A DNA stretch of 64,000 nt, from NCBI GenBank assembly GCA_000751295.2, contig CCMO02000001.1, forward strand, positions 4,058,615 to 4,122,614. The letters are read 5' to 3'. The translations under genes were made by a program, and so were the position numbers. The DNA is from a bacterium YEK0313 (GTDB taxonomy: Bacteria > Pseudomonadota > Alphaproteobacteria > Rhizobiales > Phreatobacteraceae). Below the pieces are notes generated by a model, which was not told the origin of the DNA, searched no databases, and saw only the letters and a program-made list of their open reading frames with translations. Below are positions 44,071-52,690 of the stretch, one piece after another; position 1 is the stretch's first letter; every line of letters begins with the position of its first letter.

Positions 44071-45354
44071 ATGTCCGACCGCATCCCCGGCTTCTCGACC
44101 TTGGCCGTCCATGCCGGCGCCCAGCCGGATCCGACCACGGGCGCCCGCGCCACCCCGATCTACCAGACGACGTCCTTCGTCTTCGACGATGTCGACCACG
44201 CCGCCTCGCTGTTCGGCCTGCAGGCCTTCGGCAACATCTATACGCGCATCGGCAACCCGACCAACGCGGTCCTCGAGGAACGCGTGGCCGCGCTCGAAGG
44301 CGGCACCGCCGCGCTCGCCGTCGCCTCCGGCCATGCCGCCGAGTTCCTGGTGATGCATGCGCTCATGCAGCCGGGCGACGAATTCATCGCCTCCAAGAAG
44401 CTCTATGGCGGCTCGATCAACCAGTTCAACCATTCCTACAAGAACTTCGGCTGGACCGTCGTCTGGGTCGACCAGGACGACATCGCGGCGGTGGAAGCGG
44501 CGGTGACCGCCAAGACCAAGGCGATCTTCATCGAAAGCATCGCAAACCCGGCCGGCAACATCACCGATATCGAGGCCTTCTCGGCGATCGCCCGCAAGGC
44601 CGGCGTGCCGCTGATCGTCGACAACACCCTCGCCTCGCCCTACCTGATCCGGCCGATCGACCACGGCGCCGACATCGTCATCCATTCGGCGACCAAGTTC
44701 CTCGGCGGCCACGGCAACTCGATCGGCGGCCTGATCGTCGACGGCGGCACCTTCGACTGGTCGAAGAGCGGCCGCTATCCCATGCTGACCGCCCCGCGGC
44801 CGGAATATGGCGGCATCGTCCTGCACGAGACCTTCGGCAACTTCGCCTTCGCCATCGCCTGCCGGGTGCTGGGCCTGCGCGATCTCGGACCGGCGCTCTC
44901 GCCGTTCAACGCCTTCATGATCCTGACCGGCATCGAGACCTTGCCGCTGCGCATGGACAAGCACTGCCAGAACGCCTTCAAGGTGGCGGAGTGGCTCTCC
45001 AAGCACCCGAAAGTGTCATGGGTGAACTATCCCGGCCTGCCCGGCGACAAGCAGCATGCGCTGGCCCAGAAATATCGCCCGCGCGGCGCCGGCGCCGTCT
45101 TCACCTTCGGGCTGAAGGGCGGCTTCGAGGCGGGCGTGAAGCTGGTTTCCGAGGTCAAGCTGTTCTCGCACCTCGCCAATGTCGGCGACACTCGCTCGCT
45201 GATCATCCACCCCGCCTCCACCACCCACAAGCAGCTCTCGGATGCGCAGAAGACCGAGGCCGGCGCCGGCCCCGAAGTGGTGCGCCTGTCGATCGGCATC
45301 GAGGACGCCGCCGACATCATTGCCGATCTCGACGCGTCGCTGCGCGAGGTCTGA
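44071..45354 (+). CDS. metY: O-acetylhomoserine aminocarboxypropyltransferase (sulfhydrylase)
   Basis: PLP enzyme of methionine or cysteine synthesis that joins sulfide (or methanethiol) to O-acetylhomoserine. The 427-aa length fits MetY rather than the shorter MetB/MetC. Family features: YTRIGNPTNAVLEERVAALEGG, ALAVASGHAAEFL, and the PLP lysine Lys209 in IHSATKFLGGHGNSIGG; Asp184 in VDNTLASP holds the pyridine nitrogen. The ATG at 44071 follows an AGGAGG site. It is a single gene with a palindromic hairpin after it. Confidence 0.95.
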   Translation: MSDRIPGFSTLAVHAGAQPDPTTGARATPIYQTTSFVFDDVDHAASLFGLQAFGNIYTRIGNPTNAVLEERVAALEGGTAALAVASGHAAEFLVMHALMQPGDEFIASKKLYGGSINQFNHSYKNFGWTVVWVDQDDIAAVEAAVTAKTKAIFIESIANPAGNITDIEAFSAIARKAGVPLIVDNTLASPYLIRPIDHGADIVIHSATKFLGGHGNSIGGLIVDGGTFDWSKSGRYPMLTAPRPEYGGIVLHETFGNFAFAIACRVLGLRDLGPALSPFNAFMILTGIETLPLRMDKHCQNAFKVAEWLSKHPKVSWVNYPGLPGDKQHALAQKYRPRGAGAVFTFGLKGGFEAGVKLVSEVKLFSHLANVGDTRSLIIHPASTTHKQLSDAQKTEAGAGPEVVRLSIGIEDAADIIADLDASLREV

Positions 45355-45363
45355 ATCGCGAAC

Positions 45364-45399
45364 GGCCGGCATCGCCGCGGAACCGCGGCGATGCCGGCC
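45364..45399. terminator. Long perfect hairpin between metY and ctaA
   Basis: GGCCGGCATCGCCGCGG then two A, then its exact complement (17 bp). It lies between convergent genes but has no T-tract on either side, so it may be a shared terminator or an mRNA end stabiliser. Confidence 0.55.
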
Positions 45400-45436
45400 C
45401 TGACGGGTCAACTGGCGCCTGCGGCGCGCTTGCCTT

Positions 45437-46540
45437 TCAGGCGGCGCGCTCCATCGGGGCCATCGCGGCCGCCGGCGCCGAGGGGTTTTCCGGCAGGCGC
45501 CTTGCCCGCGCCAGGCCATGGGCATGGGCGACGGCATGGCCGAGCACCAGGACCGCGAAGGCCTGGTGGAGCAGGCCCGCCCACAGCGGCACGACCAGGA
45601 TCAGCGTAGTGATGCCGATGATCGCCTGGGCGGTGATGAGGCCGAACAGCACGGTGGCGCTTTTCGCAAAACCGCTGCCGCGGGCGGCCAGCATGTGCCA
45701 GAGCGCCAGAGCGAACAGCGCATAGGCGCCGAGCCGGTGGTTGAACTGGGTCAGCGCCAGCGAATCGACGAAGGCCTCGAGCGTGCTCGGCTTGTCGAAC
45801 AGCTGGCCGAGCGGCGGCACCAGGGCGCCGTCCATCAGCGGCCAGTCGTTGAAGCGCATGCCGGCATCGTTGCCGGCGACCAGCGCGCCCAGCATGATCT
45901 GCACGACGATGAGAACGAGCACGGCGAAGCCGCCGAAGCGCAGGCGCGCCGATACCGGCCCGCGGTCGCGGACGGGCTTCAGGCCGAGCGCCACCCAGAC
46001 CAGGGCGGCGAAGATCAGGCAGGCCAGCGTCAGATGGAACATCAGCTTCAGCGGCGCGACGGCCACCATGCCGGGATTGAGCCCGGAGGCGACCATCAGC
46101 CAGCCGACCAGGCCCTGGAAGCCGATCATCAGGCCGATGCCGAAGGTGACCGCGGCGAGCCGGCGGTCGAGCCGGCCGCGCATCAGGAAGAACAGCCAGG
46201 GCAGCAGCATGGCCGCGCCGATCACCCGGCCGAGCAGCCTGTGGGCCCATTCCCACCAGAAGATGAACTGGAAATCGGCAAGCGACATGCCGCGATTGAC
46301 CAGGTCATATTGCGAACTCGCCTGGTACTTGGCGAATTCGGCGAGCCACTGGGTATGGGTCAGCGGCGGCAACGTGCCGGTCACCGGCCGCCATTCGGTG
46401 ATCGACAGGCCGGAATCGGTCAGCCGCGTCGCGCCGCCGACCACCACCATCGCAAAGACCAGGACTGCGACCAGGATGAGCCACAGACGGATGGCCTTGT
46501 GGGGGTCGGGGATAGCGGAAACGGGCTCAGCAGCCGACAT
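45437..46540 (-). CDS. ctaA: Heme A synthase (COX15/CtaA family)
   Basis: Inner-membrane enzyme that oxidises heme O to heme A for cytochrome oxidase. About eight helices in 367 aa. Conserved His ligands and their surroundings are visible: GGATRLTDSGLSITEWRPVTG, WWEWAHRLLGR, MFHLTLA, FNHRLGAYALFALALWHM and LLHQAFAVLVLGHAVAHAHG. The start at 46540 was chosen to give MSAAEPVSAIPDPHKAIRLWLILVA-type N-terminus; the frame runs 34 codons upstream. Divergent from DUF2842. Length and order suit the class without the Cys-pair loop. Confidence 0.95.
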   Translation of the reverse strand: MSAAEPVSAIPDPHKAIRLWLILVAVLVFAMVVVGGATRLTDSGLSITEWRPVTGTLPPLTHTQWLAEFAKYQASSQYDLVNRGMSLADFQFIFWWEWAHRLLGRVIGAAMLLPWLFFLMRGRLDRRLAAVTFGIGLMIGFQGLVGWLMVASGLNPGMVAVAPLKLMFHLTLACLIFAALVWVALGLKPVRDRGPVSARLRFGGFAVLVLIVVQIMLGALVAGNDAGMRFNDWPLMDGALVPPLGQLFDKPSTLEAFVDSLALTQFNHRLGAYALFALALWHMLAARGSGFAKSATVLFGLITAQAIIGITTLILVVPLWAGLLHQAFAVLVLGHAVAHAHGLARARRLPENPSAPAAAMAPMERAA

Positions 46541-46578
46541 GCGGCTTTTCCTCGGCGCTTGTGATCGATGGTCGGAGA

Positions 46579-46607
46579 GAGATATAGACCTCGCCGGTGC
46601 CCGACAA
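46579..46607 (-). promoter_or_regulatory. Possible ctaA promoter
   Basis: Minus strand TTGTCG at 46607-46602 with TATCTC 17 nt downstream (46584-46579), or TATATC at 15 nt. Weak match; about 40-60 nt before the ctaA ATG. Confidence 0.3.
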
Positions 46608-46662
46608 GGAGGCATCCTGTCCAGTGTCCCGGCACTGATCACGGCCCAAGGACGAAAGACCC

Positions 46663-46884
46663 ATGCATGTGCGCACCCGCAAGCTCATCGGCACGGTCAT
46701 CCTGCTCGTCTGGGTGACCTTCTACGCGCTGCTGGTGATGGGCATCATGCACAATGCCGCCCGCAAGTTCGGCCCCATCGGCGAGCCGGTCTTCTACGCG
46801 CTCGCTGGCATCGGCTGGATTCCCGTCGCCATGCTGGTCATCTGGTGGATGGCCAAACCCGGCGCCGAAGACGACACTGCCTGA
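46663..46884 (+). CDS. DUF2842 small membrane protein
   Basis: A 73-aa protein with two hydrophobic helices, about residues 8-28 (IGTVILLVWVTFYALLVMGI) and 44-63 (FYALAGIGWIPVAMLVIWWM). The second ends in the KP motif typical of DUF2842, a family restricted largely to alphaproteobacteria. Function unknown. It is 40 nt ahead of panC on the same strand. Confidence 0.88.
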   Translation: MHVRTRKLIGTVILLVWVTFYALLVMGIMHNAARKFGPIGEPVFYALAGIGWIPVAMLVIWWMAKPGAEDDTA

Positions 46885-46924
46885 TCGGTTTTTAAGGTCC
46901 CCCGCCCCCGATACGAGGATTGCC

Positions 46925-47779
46925 ATGACCCGCCCGACGCCAACGGTCGTCCGCACCGTCGCGGACCTGCGCGCCGCGGTTTCCGCCTTTCGCGCCCAGG
47001 GCGACACCATCGCCATGGTGCCGACCATGGGCGCGCTGCATGCCGGCCACATCTCGCTGGTCGAGGCTGCCAAGGCGGCGGGCGCGCGCGTCGTGGTGTC
47101 GATCTTCGTCAACCCGACCCAGTTCGCTCCGACGGAGGATTTCTCCAAATATCCCCGGACCTTCGAGGCCGATCTTGCCAAGCTCGCGGCGGTCGATGCG
47201 GAGCTCGTCTACGCCCCGACCGTCGACGTCATGTACCCCAAGGGTTTCGTGACCAGCGTCAATCTCGCCGGACCGGCGACCGCCGGCCTCGAGGACGTCG
47301 CGCGGCCCCACCATTTCGGAGGCGTCGCCACCATCGTCACCAAGCTGTTCACCCAGTGCCGGCCGGATCTCGCCATCTTCGGCGAGAAGGACTTCCAGCA
47401 GCTGGCCGTCATCAGGCGCATGGCGGTCGACCTCGACCTGGCGGTCGACGTGCGCGGCGCGCCCACCATCCGCGAAGCCGACGGCCTCGCCATGTCCTCG
47501 CGCAACGTCTATCTGACAGCCGCGGACCGCGCCAAGGCGCCCAGCCTGCACGCGGCCATGCAGACGGCGGCGGCGGCCATCCGACGCGGCGGCCTCGCCG
47601 CGGTCGAGACCGCGCTCGCCGCGGGCCGCGCCACCATCGCGGCGAATGGCTTCGCGCTCGACTATCTGGAATGCCGGGCCGCCGACGATCTCGGCGCGGC
47701 CCGCCCGGACACGGCGCTGCGCCTGCTCGTCGCCGCGCGCATCGGCCAGGTCCGGCTCATCGACAATATCGCGGTGTGA
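46925..47779 (+). CDS. panC: Pantoate--beta-alanine ligase
   Basis: Last step of pantothenate synthesis: joins pantoate and beta-alanine using ATP. The 284-aa protein has the HIGH-like VPTMGALHAGHISLVEAA, SIFVNPTQFAPTEDFSKYPR, GVATIVTKLFTQCRPD, FGEKDFQQL and the KMSKS-like READGLAMSSRNVYL. Start ATG 46925 has a GAGGA site. Its 3' end overlaps the convergent gene on the other strand by 23 nt. Confidence 0.97.
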   Translation: MTRPTPTVVRTVADLRAAVSAFRAQGDTIAMVPTMGALHAGHISLVEAAKAAGARVVVSIFVNPTQFAPTEDFSKYPRTFEADLAKLAAVDAELVYAPTVDVMYPKGFVTSVNLAGPATAGLEDVARPHHFGGVATIVTKLFTQCRPDLAIFGEKDFQQLAVIRRMAVDLDLAVDVRGAPTIREADGLAMSSRNVYLTAADRAKAPSLHAAMQTAAAAIRRGGLAAVETALAAGRATIAANGFALDYLECRAADDLGAARPDTALRLLVAARIGQVRLIDNIAV

Positions 47780-48218
47780 CGGGACGCTCGTCGGCCGCGC
47801 GCGCCGGCCGAAAGAACCCGGCAAGGAAGGCCGCCGCAGGCTCGGACAGGCCGACGACCTTGTTCGTCGCCTGCCGGTACAGCTTGAAATTGAGCTCTGT
47901 GGCGGGCGCTCGATCGCTCCAGTCGTCGAAACGCTTGAGCTCGCGCCGCCCGAGCGGCCTCAGGGCGAGCTCGATACGCGCGACCGCAAGGCTGACGCGC
48001 GGGGTCTGCCTGGCGATGCCGGGGATCCGGGCCACCGCCGCGGCGGAAGTCACGACGCCGCGTGCGACGAGGCCGTGCCCGCCTTCGTTCTCGCTGGCGA
48101 ACAGGAAGATATCGTCGCCCGCGGCGACATGTTTGCCGCCATACATGGTCTTCTGCGCGGAAAAGACGAAGGCTGGCGCCTGCGGATCGTCGATCGGCGC
48201 CTTGATAGCGAAGGCCAT
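47757..48218 (-). CDS. Conserved hypothetical protein, PUA/EVE-like
   Basis: A 153-aa soluble protein. MAFAIKAPIDDPQAPAFVFSAQ, then GGKHVAAGDDIFLFASENEGGHGLVARGVVTSAAAV, has the alternating small-strand pattern of PUA/EVE-type domains, which often bind nucleic acid or modified bases, but the match is only structural in feel. A GGAGGAG ribosome site supports the ATG at 48218. It follows the DUF1489 gene by 25 nt and is probably its operon partner; its stop overlaps panC convergently. Confidence 0.7.
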   Translation of the reverse strand: MAFAIKAPIDDPQAPAFVFSAQKTMYGGKHVAAGDDIFLFASENEGGHGLVARGVVTSAAAVARIPGIARQTPRVSLAVARIELALRPLGRRELKRFDDWSDRAPATELNFKLYRQATNKVVGLSEPAAAFLAGFFRPARAADERPVTPRYCR

Positions 48219-48243
48219 GCGCAGCTCCTCCGCGAGAGGGCGC

Positions 48244-48657
48244 TCAGAGCAGGCCGAGTTCGGCGAGCTGCTTGGCCAGTTCCTGCGGCATACCCTTGGT
48301 GGCGCCGGTGTCGAGATCCGGCGGCACGTCGCTGTCGGGAAAATAGCGCCAGCCCTGGAACGGTCCGCGCCGGCGCGGCTGAACCCTGACGATGACCGGA
48401 TCGAGGACGAGGTCGCAGCGCGGAATGCCCTCGGCATCGGTGAACGGCCGGATGCCGACCAGCTTCTGCCGGCAGAGGATCGCCCCCTTGATCACCCAGT
48501 AGAGCGAGCCCTGCCCGACGATCTCGTCGCCGCGCTTCGGCTGCATGCGTGTCGTGTGGACCTGTTCGCCATAGGTCTTCATGCGCCGGTCGACCCATTG
48601 CTGCAGGTCTTCGACCGACTCGGCACCGACACAGAGCTTGATGAGATGCAGGGCCAT
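48244..48657 (-). CDS. DUF1489 family protein
   Basis: A 137-aa soluble protein of the alphaproteobacterial DUF1489 family. Recognised from MALHLIKLCVGAESVEDLQQWV, THTTRMQPKRGDEIVGQGSLYWVIKG-like VHTTRMQPKRGDEIVG, then LVGIRPFTDAEGIPRCDLVLDP and GWRYFPDSDVPPDL. Function unknown; the conserved Arg, Asp and Trp suggest a binding role. The start at 48657 is the family start; the long upstream frame is shadow sequence. Confidence 0.88.
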   Translation of the reverse strand: MALHLIKLCVGAESVEDLQQWVDRRMKTYGEQVHTTRMQPKRGDEIVGQGSLYWVIKGAILCRQKLVGIRPFTDAEGIPRCDLVLDPVIVRVQPRRRGPFQGWRYFPDSDVPPDLDTGATKGMPQELAKQLAELGLL

Positions 48658-48706
48658 GGCCGGTATTCTAGCGCGATCCGGCGCCCGCCCCCAAGCCGCC
48701 GGCGTG

Positions 48707-49090
48707 TCAACGGCTGGGGATAAAGGGCTGCTGGTGCAGACCGAGAGCCATGCACAGATTGGTGCGCCAGACCGGCCCGTCGCGGACGGCCGCGAGCTGG
48801 ACGCGCTGCGCGACCCGGAAGTCGACGCCGCAGGCACCCGGACTGTCGGGCGCGAGCACCACGATGGAGGTGACCGGCGCGCCCTTCTCCTGCCTGTAGA
48901 CGTCGATCGTCGCCTGCTGCTGGCCGCGCTGCACGCGGGTGACGACGGCCACCATGCCCTCGATCACCACGTCAGCGCGCGCCACCACCTCGGCGCGCGA
49001 CCAGTTGTAGCACTGGCAGGCCTGCGCCGTGCCGCCGGCAAGGACCAGGGCCGCCGCCGCGAGGACGAAGCGGCCCGCACGTCTGATCAT
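48707..49090 (-). CDS. Small secreted protein with TIMP/NTR-like pattern
   Basis: A 127-aa protein with a Sec signal peptide (RRAGRFVLAAAALVLAGGTAQA). The mature start CQCYNWSRAEVVARADVVIEGMV resembles the netrin/TIMP-like fold, in which the N-terminal Cys-x-Cys begins the mature chain, and Cys at 87 (GACGVDF) and 112 (TNLC) could pair with it. Its ATG overlaps the mccA stop (ATGA), so it is translated from the carboxylase mRNA, though it is exported. Function unknown. Confidence 0.72.
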   Translation of the reverse strand: MIRRAGRFVLAAAALVLAGGTAQACQCYNWSRAEVVARADVVIEGMVAVVTRVQRGQQQATIDVYRQEKGAPVTSIVVLAPDSPGACGVDFRVAQRVQLAAVRDGPVWRTNLCMALGLHQQPFIPSR

Positions 49091-51102
49091 GCCGCCTGCT
49101 CCGCCTGGCCTTCGATGGTCGCGACCGGCGCGCCCTCGGCCACCTGCTCGCCGGCCGTCACGGCGATCGCCGTGACGGTGCCGTCAGCCGGCGCCACCAG
49201 CGTATGCTCCATCTTCATCGCTTCGATCACCGCGATCCGGTCGCCCTTGGCCACCGCCTGGCCCGGCTCCACCAGCACGGCGATCACCTTGCCGTGCATC
49301 GGCGGCTTGACCGCGCCGCCGCCGTCGAGATGGTCGAGGTCGACATCGAAGGGATCGAAGCGCCGGACCTCGGTCTGGCGGCCGTCGCGGACGACAAAAA
49401 GCCCGTCGCGCGTCAGAGTGAAGGCCGGGTCGTTCGCCACCGGCAGGTAGTCATCGTGATAGTCGCTGGTGCCGCCGCCGAACACGGCCTGGATGCTGCC
49501 GGTCCGCCCGGTGCCTGGCGCTGGCGAGACCAGCTCCACCGTGGCCCGCTCGCCATCGACGACGAGCGGCACCGAGACGCGCCGCGCGGCGGCGAGCTGG
49601 AAGCCGTCGGTGGCGCTCCAGGGCGAGGCCGCTTCGTTCGACCGCGCCTGATCGCGGCCCTGCCGCGCGGCCCAGGCGCCGTCGACCAGCTTCAGGGCGG
49701 CGAGCCGCACGGTGGCCGGATCGGCGGCCCGCGGCACCGCGCCGAGGGCTGCGAGATTGCGGTCGATGAAGCCCGTGTCGAAGGCGCCGGAGCGGAAGCC
49801 CGGCGCTTCGGTCAGGGCCTTCAGAAAGGCGAGATTGGTGCGTGGACCGGCGACCACCGTCCGGCCCAGCACGGCGCCGAGACGGTCCAGCGCCTCGTCG
49901 CGGGTCTCGCCGAAGGCGATCACCTTGGCGATCATCGGGTCGTAGAAGGGCGAGACCTCAGCGCCCGCCTCGACACCGGTATCGACGCGCACGCCCTCGC
50001 CGTCGCCGAATTCGAGCGTGTGCAGCCGGCCGGTCGAGGGCAGGAAGCCCCGCTCGGGATCCTCGGCATAGAGCCGCGCCTCGACGGCATGGCCATGGAT
50101 CGCCAGTTCGTCCTGCAAGAGCGGCAGCCGCTCACCCGAAGCGACCCGGATCTGCCACTCGACCAGGTCCTGGCCGGTGATCGCCTCGGTGACCGGGTGC
50201 TCAACCTGCAGGCGGGTGTTCATTTCCATGAAATAGAACTTGTCGGCCTGCAGGCCGTTGGAGCCGTCGGCGATGAACTCGACCGTGCCGGCGCCGACAT
50301 AGCCGACGGCCTTCGCCGCCTCGACGGCCGCGCGGCCCATGGCCTCGCGCATGGCCGGCGGCATGGCCGGGGCCGGCGCCTCCTCGATCACCTTCTGGTG
50401 CCGGCGCTGCAGCGAGCAGTCGCGCTCGAACAGATGCACCACATTGCCTTGGGCGTCGCCGAACACCTGGATTTCGATGTGGCGCGGCGCCTGCACGTAT
50501 TTTTCGATCAGCACGCGCGGATCGCCGAAGGAACTTGCCGCCTCGCGCTGGGCGGAGGCCAGCGCCTCGTCGAAATCGACGAGCTTCTCGACCTTCTTCA
50601 TGCCCTTGCCGCCGCCGCCCGCGACCGCCTTGATCAGCACGGGATAGCCGATCTCGTAGGCCTTCTCCTTCAGGAATTTCGGATCCTGGTTGGCGCCGTG
50701 ATAGCCGGGCACGACCGGCACGCCGGCGCGCTGCATCAGGCTCTTCGCGCCGTCCTTCAGGCCCATGGCACGGATCGCATTGGCCGGCGGGCCGATGAAC
50801 ACGATGCCGGCCTCGGCGCAGGCATCGGCGAATTCCGCCCGTTCCGACAGGAAGCCGTAGCCGGGATGGATCGCCTCGGCGCCTGACCGGCGCGCCGCCT
50901 CGATGATCTTCTCGATGACGAGGTAGCTTTCACGCGCCGGCGCCGGGCCGATCGGATAGGCCTCGTCGGCGAGGCGGACATGCATGGCATTGGCATCGGC
51001 GTCCGAATAGACCGCGATCGTACGCAATCCCATGCGTCGCGCCGTCCTGATGATCCGGACGGCGATTTCGCCGCGGTTGGCGATGAGCACGGAAGACAGC
51101 AT
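49087..51102 (-). CDS. mccA: Acyl-CoA carboxylase biotin-containing alpha subunit, probably methylcrotonyl-CoA
   Basis: Biotin carboxylase plus biotin carrier, 671 aa. The N-terminal ATP-grasp part has SSVLIANRGEIAVRIIRTARRMG, HPGYGFLSERAEFADAC, AVAGGGGKGMKKV and FMEMNTRLQVEHPVTEAITG. The biotinyl Lys is Lys630 in IEAMKMEHT. Length and the partner beta subunit suggest 3-methylcrotonyl-CoA carboxylase of leucine breakdown; geranyl- or propionyl-CoA carboxylase cannot be excluded. Start at 51102 is chosen from the family N-terminus. The mccB gene lies 1.6 kb away on the same strand with an amidase gene on the other strand between. Confidence 0.9.
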   Translation of the reverse strand: MLSSVLIANRGEIAVRIIRTARRMGLRTIAVYSDADANAMHVRLADEAYPIGPAPARESYLVIEKIIEAARRSGAEAIHPGYGFLSERAEFADACAEAGIVFIGPPANAIRAMGLKDGAKSLMQRAGVPVVPGYHGANQDPKFLKEKAYEIGYPVLIKAVAGGGGKGMKKVEKLVDFDEALASAQREAASSFGDPRVLIEKYVQAPRHIEIQVFGDAQGNVVHLFERDCSLQRRHQKVIEEAPAPAMPPAMREAMGRAAVEAAKAVGYVGAGTVEFIADGSNGLQADKFYFMEMNTRLQVEHPVTEAITGQDLVEWQIRVASGERLPLLQDELAIHGHAVEARLYAEDPERGFLPSTGRLHTLEFGDGEGVRVDTGVEAGAEVSPFYDPMIAKVIAFGETRDEALDRLGAVLGRTVVAGPRTNLAFLKALTEAPGFRSGAFDTGFIDRNLAALGAVPRAADPATVRLAALKLVDGAWAARQGRDQARSNEAASPWSATDGFQLAAARRVSVPLVVDGERATVELVSPAPGTGRTGSIQAVFGGGTSDYHDDYLPVANDPAFTLTRDGLFVVRDGRQTEVRRFDPFDVDLDHLDGGGAVKPPMHGKVIAVLVEPGQAVAKGDRIAVIEAMKMEHTLVAPADGTVTAIAVTAGEQVAEGAPVATIEGQAEQAA

Positions 51103-51277
51103 CGGGCAGACCTCGAACAGGCGACTGATTTGGACCCTGAAACTAGCCCGGATCGGCCGGCCGGGCCAGGGCTCCGAACGGCCGTGGCCGGCCAGCCGCA
51201 TAGCTCTCGCGCGGCCGCCCGCCCTTGCCTGAACGTCCGGCGGCGCGGATGCTGGCGCTCCCGTTCCGGAGCCGCTG

Positions 51278-52675
51278 ATGACTGCCCTGCCCGATCTCTC
51301 CGCCGCCCAGCTGACCAAGGCCTATCGCGACCGCTCGCTCTCGCCGGTGGAGGTCACGCGCGCCGTGCTCGACCGGATCGCGGCCTGCGAGCCGAAGATC
51401 AATGCCATGTACATCGTCCACGCCGACCAGGCGCTGGCGGCGGCCAAGGCGGCCGAGGCGCGCTTTGGCCGCGGCGCGCCGCTGTCCGCGCTCGACGGCG
51501 TGCCGGCCACGGTGAAGGAAAATATCGCCACCGAAGGCGATCCCTGCCCCGTCGGCGTGCCGATTGCCGACATGACGCCGCGCGCGGCCGATTCGCCGGT
51601 GCCGGCGCGGCTGCGCGAAGCCGGTGTCGTGATCATCGGCAAGACCACCATGCCCGACTACGGCATGCTGTCGGCCGGCCTCTCCTCGCTGCACGGTGTC
51701 ACCCGCAATCCCTGGAACCTCGCCAAGAACCCGGCCGGTTCGTCCTCCGGCGCCGGCGCGGCGGGCGCTGCCGGCTACGGCCCGCTCCATATCGGCACCG
51801 ATATCGGCGGCTCGGTGCGCCTGCCGGCGGCCCATTGCGGCCTGTTCGGCCTGAAGCCCTCGCTCGGCCGGGTGCCGATCCACCCGCCCTTCCTCGGCCG
51901 CGTCGCCGGCCCGATGACCCGTACGGTCGCCGACTCCGCCGCGCTGATGACCATCATCTCCCGGCCCGATCCGCGCGACTTCATGGACCTGCCCTATGAC
52001 GCCGTCGATTACGCAGAGGGGCTCGACGGCCTGACGCCGAAAGGCCTGAAGATCGGCCTGCTCACCGAAATGCCGGCGGGCCTGCCCGCCGATCCCGCCA
52101 TCTTCGCGGCCGTGCGCGACGCCGCCGGCGCGCTCGCGGCCGAAGGCGCCGAGGTGGTCGAGCTCGAGGGCTTCCTGACCGAGGAGATGCTGGACGGGAT
52201 GTGCCGGTTCTTCGAGGCCCGCTCCTATGCCGACATCGTCGGGCTCAGCGAGGAGAAGAAGAGCCGGCTGCTGCCCTACATCGTGGAATGGGCGACCTGG
52301 CGGGCAAAGGACTTCACCGGCACGGACGTCATGCGCGCCTATAATGCGGTGCAGGCGATGCGTGAGGCGAGCGTCAAGGCGACGCAAGCCTTCGACTTCG
52401 TGCTATCGCCGGTCACCTGTCCGGTCAGCTACGCGGCGGAGGCCCATTCGCCGACCGACGACGCCCATCGCGCGCTCGAGCACATCCCCTTCACGGTCGC
52501 GTCGAACATGAGCGAGCAGCCGGCGTCGAGCGTCAACTGGACGTTCCACACCGACGGCATGCCGATCGGTGTGCAGGTGATCGGCCGGCGCTTCGACGAC
52601 CGCGGCGTGATGCGCATGAGCCGCCTGCTCGAGCAGCTGCGGCCGGAGCAGAAAGCCTGGCCGATGCCGGGCTGA
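51278..52675 (+). CDS. Amidase signature enzyme
   Basis: Hydrolyses an amide bond; 465 aa. The Ser-cisSer-Lys triad fits Lys80 (ATVKEN), Ser155 (AGSSSGAG) and Ser179 (DIGGSVRLPA). The Gly/Ser-rich signature spans about residues 150-185. GatA-type features for tRNA transamidation are not complete and no gatB/C are nearby, so a catabolic amidase or related enzyme is more likely. It lies between the two subunit genes of the carboxylase on the opposite strand, and starts 175 nt from mccA in divergent orientation. Confidence 0.92.
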   Translation: MTALPDLSAAQLTKAYRDRSLSPVEVTRAVLDRIAACEPKINAMYIVHADQALAAAKAAEARFGRGAPLSALDGVPATVKENIATEGDPCPVGVPIADMTPRAADSPVPARLREAGVVIIGKTTMPDYGMLSAGLSSLHGVTRNPWNLAKNPAGSSSGAGAAGAAGYGPLHIGTDIGGSVRLPAAHCGLFGLKPSLGRVPIHPPFLGRVAGPMTRTVADSAALMTIISRPDPRDFMDLPYDAVDYAEGLDGLTPKGLKIGLLTEMPAGLPADPAIFAAVRDAAGALAAEGAEVVELEGFLTEEMLDGMCRFFEARSYADIVGLSEEKKSRLLPYIVEWATWRAKDFTGTDVMRAYNAVQAMREASVKATQAFDFVLSPVTCPVSYAAEAHSPTDDAHRALEHIPFTVASNMSEQPASSVNWTFHTDGMPIGVQVIGRRFDDRGVMRMSRLLEQLRPEQKAWPMPG

Positions 52676-52690
52676 GGGGACGGCCGGCCC

